A program made the position numbers and the translations under genes. The notes beneath the pieces were generated by a model. It did not search any database. It saw nothing but the letters and a program-made list of their open reading frames with translations, and was not told where the DNA came from. Positions 17,220-24,470 of a stretch of 64,000 bases of DNA are shown piece after piece; positions within the stretch are counted from its first letter, which is position 1, and each line of letters begins with the position of its first letter. Source of the DNA: Mitsuaria sp. GD03876 (GTDB lineage: Bacteria; Pseudomonadota; Gammaproteobacteria; Burkholderiales; Burkholderiaceae_C); NCBI RefSeq assembly GCF_029840635.1, contig NZ_JAOCCU010000005.1, positions 62,001 through 126,000 of the forward strand, read 5' to 3'.

Positions 17220-18536
17220 TCACAGCAGGTCCTTCAGCCGGTAATAGGCCATGCCGGCCACCAGCGCGGGCGTGCGCAGCCAGCGGCCGCCGGGGAACGG
17301 CCGGTGGCGCAGCGCGGCGAAGGTGTCGAAGCGGCCGGCGTCGCCGGCGATCGCCTCGGCCACCAGGCGGCCGGCCAGGCCGGTCAGCGCCAGGCCGTGG
17401 CCGGAGAAGCCCTGCAGGTAATAGACGTTGGCCGCCTGCCCCTGCCGCGCCGGCAGCCGGCCGAAGTCGGGCGCGCGGTTCATCGTCACGTCGACGAAAC
17501 CGCCCCAGGTGTGGGCGACGCGGGCCTCGGCCAGTTGCGGGAAGACCTGCGTCATCCGCGCCCGCATGCTCTCGCTCAGGTCCGACGGCGTGCGCGTGCT
17601 GTAGCTGGCGCGGCCGCCGAAGATCATCCGGCCGTCGCGCGAGGGCCGGTAGTAGTCCAGGATCGCGTTGTTGTCGCAGACCGCCGAGCGCGACGGGATC
17701 AGCCGCTCGAGCTGCGCGGCGGGCAGCGGCTCGGTGGCGACGATGTAGGTGCCGACCGGCATGATCCGCGCCTCGAGCTGCGGCGCGATGTCCTGCAGGT
17801 AGACGTTGCCGGCGAGCAGCACCTGGCGCGCGCGCAGCGAGCCCTGCGCGGTGTGCAGCACCGGCCGAGCGCCGGCCTGCAGCCGCAGCACCGGCGACTG
17901 CTCGTGCAGCCGCACGCCCAGCGAGGCCGCCGCCCGCGCCAGCCCCAGCACGTACTTGAGCGGATGCAGGTGGCCGGAGCGCGGATCGTGGACCGCCGCC
18001 ACATAGCGCGGGCTGTCGACCCAGCGGCGCACCTCGGCGCCCTCGATGCGGGCCATCGGATAACCGTAGCGACCCTCGACGAAGTCAGCGCCCTCGAGCA
18101 GCTCGCGCGCCTTGCGCGCGTTGCAGGCGACACCGAGGAAGCCGCTCTGCCATTCGGCGTCGATGTCGAAACGGGCGCAGCGGTCGCGGATCAGGTCGAT
18201 CGCCTCGATGCTCATGCCCCACACCTGGCGCGCGGCGGTGGCGCCGAGCTGCTGCTCGATCACCGCCGGGTCGCAGGCCAGGCCGTGGATGACCTGGCCG
18301 CCGTTGCGGCCGCTGGCACCGCCGCCGACCTCGCGCGCCTCCAGCACGCGCACGTCGAAGCCGCGCCCGGCCAGCTCCAGCGCCGCGGACAGCCCCGCGA
18401 GTCCGCCGCCGACGATGGCGACGTCGCAGGACGCGTCGCCCTGCAGCGGCGCGTGGCGCTCGGTCCGTTCCGCGGTGGCGACGTAGTACGAGTCGCGCGC
18501 CAGCGCCGCGTCTTCCTGAAGGTAGTTCGCGGCCAT
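17220..18536 (-). CDS. puuB: Gamma-glutamylputrescine oxidase-like FAD oxidoreductase, second copy
   Basis: DAO-family flavoenzyme of 438 residues. Seen: FAD motif VAIVGGGLAGLSAALELA (about 39-56), EVGGGASGRNGGQVIHG, YYRPSRDGRMIFGG and the C-terminal YLQGFSGHGLALTGLAGR. It is colinear with the 9019-10470 gene but clearly diverged, so the locus has two PuuB paralogues. Its start codon overlaps the stop of the upstream DUF2817 gene by one base (TGATG), tying it to that peptidase-like gene. It may act on a different gamma-glutamyl-polyamine (for example spermidine-derived); that is inference. Confidence 0.9.
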   Translation of the reverse strand: MAANYLQEDAALARDSYYVATAERTERHAPLQGDASCDVAIVGGGLAGLSAALELAGRGFDVRVLEAREVGGGASGRNGGQVIHGLACDPAVIEQQLGATAARQVWGMSIEAIDLIRDRCARFDIDAEWQSGFLGVACNARKARELLEGADFVEGRYGYPMARIEGAEVRRWVDSPRYVAAVHDPRSGHLHPLKYVLGLARAAASLGVRLHEQSPVLRLQAGARPVLHTAQGSLRARQVLLAGNVYLQDIAPQLEARIMPVGTYIVATEPLPAAQLERLIPSRSAVCDNNAILDYYRPSRDGRMIFGGRASYSTRTPSDLSESMRARMTQVFPQLAEARVAHTWGGFVDVTMNRAPDFGRLPARQGQAANVYYLQGFSGHGLALTGLAGRLVAEAIAGDAGRFDTFAALRHRPFPGGRWLRTPALVAGMAYYRLKDLL

Positions 18537-19648
18537 CACGCCCTCGCGCCCGTGCCGTCGACCACCGCGCGCAGGCCTTTGCGGCACAGCGCGACGCCGC
18601 TCTCCATCACCGCGGCCCGCCAGGCGGGATCGGAGGGGATGAAGGCCTCGACGTAGTCCTCGCGCGCCATCTCGGTCACCGGCGTCTCGACCGCCTGGCG
18701 GCGCAGCCACATCAGCGTCAGGTGCGCGCGCTGCATGCGGCGGCGCTCGTGGGTGCCGAACTCGATCGCCACCGCCGAGACGCGGCAGTCGGGCAGCTCG
18801 GTCGCGAAGGCGTCGAGCAGCAGGCCCTGGAAGGTCGCCAGCGCCTGGTGGGTCGAGCCCTTGCCGCTGAGCGCCTCCGCGCCCCAGACGGCGATGGCGC
18901 GCTCGCGCGCCTCGGAGCCCGGCGGGTCGACGTTGATCAGGAAGGGCTGGCCGTACGGGCCGATGCCGGTGTGCAGGTCGGCGAACAGGCACTCCCGCGC
19001 CGCGTGCAGCTGCCGGCGCAGCAGCGCCCGCACCGCGAGGTTGGACCAGGCCGGCCGGTCGCCGCCATGGAAGATGCCGTCCGCATGGCTGTACTGGCCG
19101 CCGTTGAACGCGTCCGAGAAGCCCTGCTCCCCCACCCGCGCGCGGAACGCGTCCATCGCGGCGAAGGCCTGGGCGATCTCGGCTTCGGTCCAGTCGTTCA
19201 GGTAGAGCTGCGGGTGCAGCTCCGCGTAGCCGGGGTTGGCCGGCGGCGGCGTCTCGCCGTGGGCGCGGAAGTTGCGGTTCAGGTCGACGTTGTCCTCGTT
19301 GACCCGCTGACGGTGGGCGAAGCCCCAGGGGTTGATCGCGTGGATCAGCAGCACCGCGACGTCCTCGGGCAGCGCGCCCGGGCCGCCCTGCGCCAGCCAG
19401 GCGGTCTGGACCGCGGAGCCGGCGTAGCCCTCGATGCCGTGCGTGCCGCAGGCGACGACGAAGACCTTCGACGCGGCCGGCGCGCCGAAGCGCGCGGCAT
19501 CCATCCACAGCGCCTCGCCCTCGGGGCCATGACCCGGGTGGCGCATGCTGTCCACGCTGCCGCCGCGGGCCGCCACGGCGGCGAGCCAGGCGTCGCGCGC
19601 CTCGGTGAAGGACGCCGGGAATCCCGGCTGGGCAAGTGCATTCGACAT
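18536..19648 (-). CDS. DUF2817 / M14-type zinc carboxypeptidase-like protein
   Basis: Protein of 370 residues from ATG 19648 (MSNALAQPGFPASF); a TTG nine bases upstream is less likely. Seen: probable zinc ligands His about 70 and Glu about 73 in GTHGIEGYAGS, the third His about 226 in ADLHTGIG, and a candidate general base Glu about 296 in AIEFGTHERR, giving an M14-like HxxE...H...E set. DNVDLNRNF is also M14-like. No signal peptide, so cytosolic. It is joined to puuB2 by a TGATG overlap. Likely removes a terminal residue or gamma-glutamyl/acyl-type amide from an imported substrate; the substrate is unknown. Confidence 0.82.
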   Translation of the reverse strand: MSNALAQPGFPASFTEARDAWLAAVAARGGSVDSMRHPGHGPEGEALWMDAARFGAPAASKVFVVACGTHGIEGYAGSAVQTAWLAQGGPGALPEDVAVLLIHAINPWGFAHRQRVNEDNVDLNRNFRAHGETPPPANPGYAELHPQLYLNDWTEAEIAQAFAAMDAFRARVGEQGFSDAFNGGQYSHADGIFHGGDRPAWSNLAVRALLRRQLHAARECLFADLHTGIGPYGQPFLINVDPPGSEARERAIAVWGAEALSGKGSTHQALATFQGLLLDAFATELPDCRVSAVAIEFGTHERRRMQRAHLTLMWLRRQAVETPVTEMAREDYVEAFIPSDPAWRAAVMESGVALCRKGLRAVVDGTGARA

Positions 19649-19756
19649 GGCCGGCAATGCTAGGCCGGGCCCGGTGGCGAGGCCATATCCGTCCCGGGCT
19701 ATGACGGCCCGGTCGACCGCCGAGCGCCACCGTTTGCCGGGCTCCCGCCAGGCACC

Positions 19757-19780
19757 GCGGCATCGGCGCGCCGATGCCGC
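19757..19780. terminator. Perfect 24-bp palindrome downstream of the luxR-type gene
   Basis: GCGGCATCGG-CGCG-CCGATGCCGC is fully self-complementary (10-bp stem, 4-base loop if folded). It sits six bases after the luxR-type stop and about 110 bases before the DUF2817 start. There is no T-run, so it could be a weak terminator separating the regulator from the operon, or an operator for the dimeric regulator itself. Confidence 0.5.
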
Positions 19781-19786
19781 TCGCGT

Positions 19787-20764
19787 CTAGCGCGGCTGCG
19801 GATCCTGGTAGCGCGCCAGCGGATCGAGCTGCCGATCCGGGTCGGCGAACGGGATGCACTGGATGAACAGCGAGAACAGCTCCGCCTGCGAGCCGGTCTC
19901 CAGCTTGCGATGGATGCTCTTGCGCTGGTTGCGGATCGTGCCCTCGGCGGTGTGCAGCCGCTCGGCGGTCTGCTCCGAGGAATAGCCGCTCAACATGTAG
20001 AACAGCACCTCGCGCTCGCGCCGCGTCAGCACCGAGGCGCCGAACTGCTCCATCGTGCTCTGCACCTTGCGGTGCACCAGGTGGTTGACCTCGTCGCGCT
20101 CCGGCGGCGCCACCAGCTCGTGGTGGCGCTTGAGCGCCGAGAACAGCAGCGGCAGCACATGGCGGATCAGCGCGATCTCCGCGGCCTCGAACGGCGGCGT
20201 GTCCTCCTCGCGGCCCAGGCAGACCGCGATGCCGCTGCGCGCGTCGATGCGCCACAGGATGTCGATCGTGTCGATCAGGTGGGTGTTGCGGAAGAAGATC
20301 TCGAAGAACTCGCTGGCGCGGAAGTTGTCCGGCACGTAATCCGACATCGAATAGGCGCCATCGGCCTGTCCCGCGAGGAACATGCGGTAGACCGGATCCA
20401 GGATGTAAGGGCCGTCGACATAGACCTCCTCGCGCGCGCCGCGGCGCTTGGCCGCCGGCGCCTCGACGGCGAGGTACTCGGGCCGCTCGTCGACGACGTA
20501 GCGCAGCGCGATGCCCTGTTCCGCGTCGATCAGCGGGCGCAGGAAACCCATCATCGCCGTGTAGAAGCCGGGGCTGCCGACCGCCGCGTAAAGGGCCGCC
20601 AGCCGGTCCACCCCGTCGGCGTCCAGCGCCAGCGCGAAGCGGCTCTGGCGCCGCGCCCGGCGGGGCTGCGCGCCCGGGTCGGTGGGGGCGCCTGGCCGCT
20701 CAGGCGCGGCGGGGGAAGCCGGCGAGGCCGGCAAGGTCCAGGGGGGAGTGGGATCGCTGACCAT
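19787..20764 (-). CDS. LuxR-family HTH transcriptional regulator, likely controller of the puu/TBDR locus
   Basis: Regulator of 325 residues. Seen: a Pro/Ala-rich N-terminus of about 40 residues (start uncertain), an alpha/beta sensor-like region (about 43-235), and a C-terminal LuxR/GerE HTH at about 246-302 (LTRREREVLFYMLSGYSSEQ ... GTIRNQRKSIHRKL). The sensor part does not show the W/Y/D pattern of acyl-homoserine-lactone domains, and no luxI is nearby, so quorum sensing is not supported. It lies between the puu operon and the divergent receptor/MFS/peptidase genes, a position typical of a local regulator responding to the substrate. No PuuR-type repressor is present. Confidence 0.85.
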   Translation of the reverse strand: MVSDPTPPWTLPASPASPAAPERPGAPTDPGAQPRRARRQSRFALALDADGVDRLAALYAAVGSPGFYTAMMGFLRPLIDAEQGIALRYVVDERPEYLAVEAPAAKRRGAREEVYVDGPYILDPVYRMFLAGQADGAYSMSDYVPDNFRASEFFEIFFRNTHLIDTIDILWRIDARSGIAVCLGREEDTPPFEAAEIALIRHVLPLLFSALKRHHELVAPPERDEVNHLVHRKVQSTMEQFGASVLTRREREVLFYMLSGYSSEQTAERLHTAEGTIRNQRKSIHRKLETGSQAELFSLFIQCIPFADPDRQLDPLARYQDPQPR

Positions 20765-20838
20765 GGCGCGCCATCATGCCTCGCCGGGCTGGCCCCCACC
20801 CATGGGTAACAGCTTATCTCGGGGGGGATATTTCAAGC

Positions 20839-20849
20839 GCGTGACACGC
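20839..20849. promoter_or_regulatory. Small palindrome in the luxR / TonB-receptor divergent promoter region
   Basis: GCGTG-A-CACGC lies in the 168-base region between the divergently transcribed luxR-type gene and the receptor gene. It is a candidate operator for the regulator on position and symmetry only. Confidence 0.3.
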
Positions 20850-20932
20850 TTCTTACCATGCCGGTCCATGAACCGCGGTGCCGTCCCGGCCGCGTCGAGC
20901 GACAGAACTTCCACCCCCGTCTGGAGAGATTC

Positions 20933-23167
20933 ATGGTCCCGCGTCCCTCGCCGTGCGCCGCCTCGCGCACCTTCCGCCGAACCCCGTTGCTGCTGGCCGT
21001 CGGCTCGCTGATCAGCCTGGCCGCCGCCGCCCAGCAGGCCGCCCCCGAGCCCCCGAAGCCGGAGGCCAAGCCCGGCGCGGACGACAAGGCGCCGGTGGCG
21101 CTGGACCGCGTCGAGATCACCTCCAGCAAGCGCCGCCAGCTGCAGAGCGAGATCGCCGGCACCGTCACCGCGCTGTCGGGCAGCAAGCTCGAGCAGCTGG
21201 GCGCCGTCGACGCCGAGAGCGTCTTCAAGCTCAGCCCCGGCGTGCAGTTCAACAAGGGCAACGCCGACGGCGCGCTCTACAGCATCCGCGGCATCGGCAC
21301 CAACACCAGCTCGGACAACGTCATCTTCGGCCAGGCCTCGACCGGCATCTACATCGAGGACGTGCCCTTCACCGACCCCTACGTCTACATCTCCAGCCCC
21401 GACGTGATGCCCTTCGACCTGGAGCGCGTCGAGGTGCTGCGCGGGCCGCAGGGCGCGCTGTACGGCTCGTCCTCGCTGGGCGGCGCGGTGCGCTACCTGT
21501 TCGCCAAGCCCGACCTGCGCGAGCAGCGCTTCACCGTGCAGGCCGGCGCCAGCAGCGTCTCCGGCGGCGGCACCGGCTACAACTGGGCCGCGATGGCCAA
21601 CCAGCCGCTGGTCGACGGCGTGGCCGCGCTGCGCGTCGTGCTGGGCAAGCGCCGCGACCCGGGCTACGTCGACAACGGCACCACCGGCCGCAAGGACGTC
21701 AACGTCGGCAACGCCGACTCGGCCCGCGTGATCCTGGCGGTCAAGCCGATGACCGGCCTGGACCTGACCGCCACCTACGTGCGGCAGAAGAGCACGCAGG
21801 ACGGCGACTCCGGCGTCTCGCCCGACCCGAACCGGCTCAGCGTCAACGCGCCGACCGACGCGAAGGTCGATTCGAAATTCGACCTCGGCACCGTGCAGGT
21901 CAACTGGGAGGTGGCCGGCCTGCGGCTGACCTCGCTGACCGGCTACCAGACCAAGCGCCGCAACCAGGACAGCGACCTGACCTACCAGCTGGTCCCCGAC
22001 TTCACGATCTACGGCGGCGTGAACTACCCCAACGTGGACCGGGCGCTGAACACCGAGCGGCGCAGCTCCAACTCGTTCACGCAGGAGATCCGGCTGGCCC
22101 CGGCCACGCCCGGCGACCTGAACTGGCTGGTCGGCGCCTTCCACCAGAAGGCCAACTTCTTCCGCACGCAGAAGGTCACGCTGCCCGGCGCCAACGACCC
22201 GGAGAACCTGCCCGGCGACATCTACTTCGAGACGCTGCGCCGCGGCGAGGCGGTCGAGAACTCCGTCTTCGCCGACGTGGACTGGAAGCTCACGCCGAAC
22301 TGGAACGTCGGCGCCGGCGCCCGCCGCTTCAAGACCAGCGTCGACTTCGAGCGCTCCAACTTCGGCGCGCCGCTGGACTACTTCCAGGACAAGGACAGCG
22401 GCACCACGCCGCGCTTCAGCACGCGCTACCAGTTCTCGCCGCAGGTCGCGGCCTACGCGACCGCGTCGCGCGGCTATCGCTTCGGCGGCATCAACACGAC
22501 CGGCTCGACGCCCTACAAGTCCGACTCGCTGTGGAACTACGAGGCCGGGCTGCGGCTGCAGCCGGCGCGCAACCTCTCGTTGGACCTGAGCGTGTTCACG
22601 CTGGATTGGAAGAACATCCAGGTCTCGACCGCGAATCCGGAGGGCTTCATCGTGATCGGCAACGTGGCCAAGGCCCGCTCCAACGGCCTGGAGGCGACGC
22701 TGGGCTGGCGGCCCCGCAGCGACCTGACGCTCAACGCGTCGGTCGCGGTGACGGACGCCAAGCTGGGTGCGTCCTTCGTGTCGGCCAACGGCCGCGACGT
22801 GGCCTCCGGCACGCAGCTGCCGGGCGTGGCGAAGTTCCAGTCCACGCTGGAGGCGGCCTACCGCTGGGCCGGCCCGTTCGACGCCAGCTCCACGCTCGGC
22901 GCGGTGCTGCAGCACACCGGCAAGCGCAAGGCGCAGCTCGACGCCGACCTGGACCTGCCCGCCTACACGACGCTGGACCTGCGCTGGACGCTGACCTGGT
23001 CGCAGATCGAGCTGGCCGTGTTCGCGCAGAACGTGGCCGACAAGCGGGGCCAGTCCAGCGCGGTGGTGAACTACTCGACCTACCAGAACCCGGGCGCGGT
23101 GAACTACACGCAGTGGTATCCGATCCGCCCCCGCACCGTCGGGCTGAACCTGCGTTATGACTATTGA
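20933..23167 (+). CDS. TonB-dependent outer-membrane receptor
   Basis: Outer-membrane 22-strand receptor of 744 residues. ATG 20933 is chosen because GGAGAG lies just upstream and a signal peptide follows (RTPLLLAVGSLISLAAAAQQA). Seen: a TonB-box-like ALDRVEITSSKR, a plug domain with GIGTNTSSDNV and LERVEVLRGPQGALYGSSSL, and a beta-barrel ending in NLRYDY with terminal aromatic. No siderophore-synthesis gene or metal-specific marker is near. With the MFS and S9 peptidase genes downstream and the puu operon opposite, the substrate is probably organic (peptide or polyamine conjugate); this is inference. Confidence 0.93.
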   Translation: MVPRPSPCAASRTFRRTPLLLAVGSLISLAAAAQQAAPEPPKPEAKPGADDKAPVALDRVEITSSKRRQLQSEIAGTVTALSGSKLEQLGAVDAESVFKLSPGVQFNKGNADGALYSIRGIGTNTSSDNVIFGQASTGIYIEDVPFTDPYVYISSPDVMPFDLERVEVLRGPQGALYGSSSLGGAVRYLFAKPDLREQRFTVQAGASSVSGGGTGYNWAAMANQPLVDGVAALRVVLGKRRDPGYVDNGTTGRKDVNVGNADSARVILAVKPMTGLDLTATYVRQKSTQDGDSGVSPDPNRLSVNAPTDAKVDSKFDLGTVQVNWEVAGLRLTSLTGYQTKRRNQDSDLTYQLVPDFTIYGGVNYPNVDRALNTERRSSNSFTQEIRLAPATPGDLNWLVGAFHQKANFFRTQKVTLPGANDPENLPGDIYFETLRRGEAVENSVFADVDWKLTPNWNVGAGARRFKTSVDFERSNFGAPLDYFQDKDSGTTPRFSTRYQFSPQVAAYATASRGYRFGGINTTGSTPYKSDSLWNYEAGLRLQPARNLSLDLSVFTLDWKNIQVSTANPEGFIVIGNVAKARSNGLEATLGWRPRSDLTLNASVAVTDAKLGASFVSANGRDVASGTQLPGVAKFQSTLEAAYRWAGPFDASSTLGAVLQHTGKRKAQLDADLDLPAYTTLDLRWTLTWSQIELAVFAQNVADKRGQSSAVVNYSTYQNPGAVNYTQWYPIRPRTVGLNLRYDY

Positions 23168-24458
23168 TGCCGTGCCCGCCGCCGCGCCGCGGACGGAAGA
23201 ACGGGGCGGCGCCGGCCCCCTCGTGGTGCTGGCGGTGCTCACGCTGGTCAACGCGGCGGCGCAGTCCGGCAGCACGCTGCTGTCGGCGGTGCTGCCGCTG
23301 ATCAAGGCGGAGTTCGGTTTCTCCGACGCGCAGCTCGGGCTGCTGACCGGCTACGGCTCGGCGGTGTCGTACGCGCTGCTGGCGCTGCCGATCTCGCACT
23401 GGGCCGGGCGCCATGGCAACTCGCTGGTGCTGGCCGTCAGCATGGCGGTCTGCGCGGTGGCCAACTTCGTGACCGCGGGCTGCAGCTCGCTGTGGCACCT
23501 GATCGCCGCGCGGCTGGTGGCCGGCACCGGGCCCGCCGCCGCCTGGCCGCTGGGGCAGGCGCTGGTGGCGGAGCACTTCCCGCCGCGGCGGCGCTCGGGC
23601 GCGATGGCGGCCTACACCGCCGGGGACTTCATCGGCGGCACGCTGCCGCTGGTGATCGGCGCCTGGCTGGCGGTGCGACATGGCTGGCGCTCGGCCTTCC
23701 TGGTGTTCGGCGTCGCGATGCTCGGCGTCGCGCTGTTGCAGCGCTGGCTGGTGCGCGACCAACCGGCCGTCGCGGTCGAGCCGGTCGAGGCCAGCGCCGA
23801 CGACGAGCCCGCGCCGCGCTGGCAGGACGGCGTGCGCGAGCTGATGCGCCAGGGCGCGTTCGTGCACATCATGTTCGCCTTCAGCTGGGCGTCGTTCGCG
23901 GTCTACGGGCTGTCGCAGTGGATGCCCAGCTTCTACAACCGGCAGTTCGGGCTGCGGCCCGACGAGGCGGCCGCCTTCTTCGGCGGCGCCTATGCCGGCG
24001 GCGCGCTGCTGGGGCTGCTGCTGGGCGGCGTGATGGGCAACCGCATCGGCGGCGACCGCATGGACCGGCTGCTGGTCTTCTGCATGGGGACCTACCTGCT
24101 GACCTTCCCCTGCATCCTGGGCGTGCTGTTCGCGCCCAGCCTGCCGGTGGCCTTCGCCGCGCACGTGGCGGCCACCACCTTCGGCGCCATGCCCAACGGG
24201 CCGGTGCTGTCGATGATCCACGGGACCGTGCCGCGCCGGCTGCGCGTGCTGGCCTCGTCCGTCTTCCTGCTGGTGCTGACCCTGCTCGGCAACGGCGGAG
24301 GCCCGCTGCTGATCGGCCTGGGCAGCGACCTGCTGGCCGCCCGGTACGGCGGCGAATCGCTCAAGTACGCCATGCTCGCTGTGAAGCTGCTCGGCGTGAT
24401 GCTCTTCATCCATCTCGGGATCGCCTGGCGCAACGCCCGGCGCGACGCCCGCCAGTAA
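23157..24458 (+). CDS. MFS transporter
   Basis: Inner-membrane major-facilitator permease of 433 residues with about 12 hydrophobic helices and a central hydrophilic loop around residues 200-230. Seen: the start LVVLAVLTLVNAAAQSGSTL, GLLTGYGSAVSYALLALPIS, and the loop-2 type SHWAGRHGNS. It overlaps the receptor gene by 11 bases, indicating coupled translation, and ends 12 bases before the peptidase gene. It likely imports whatever the receptor brings into the periplasm. The organic-anion/sugar-acid type of MFS is similar in form, so the substrate is not determined. Confidence 0.9.
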   Translation: MTIDAVPAAAPRTEERGGAGPLVVLAVLTLVNAAAQSGSTLLSAVLPLIKAEFGFSDAQLGLLTGYGSAVSYALLALPISHWAGRHGNSLVLAVSMAVCAVANFVTAGCSSLWHLIAARLVAGTGPAAAWPLGQALVAEHFPPRRRSGAMAAYTAGDFIGGTLPLVIGAWLAVRHGWRSAFLVFGVAMLGVALLQRWLVRDQPAVAVEPVEASADDEPAPRWQDGVRELMRQGAFVHIMFAFSWASFAVYGLSQWMPSFYNRQFGLRPDEAAAFFGGAYAGGALLGLLLGGVMGNRIGGDRMDRLLVFCMGTYLLTFPCILGVLFAPSLPVAFAAHVAATTFGAMPNGPVLSMIHGTVPRRLRVLASSVFLLVLTLLGNGGGPLLIGLGSDLLAARYGGESLKYAMLAVKLLGVMLFIHLGIAWRNARRDARQ

Positions 24459-24470
24459 AAGGAGACGGCC

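Noticed and set aside
19787-20764. Quorum-sensing LuxR receptor
   Set aside because: The N-terminal region lacks the acyl-homoserine-lactone domain pattern, and no luxI is present.
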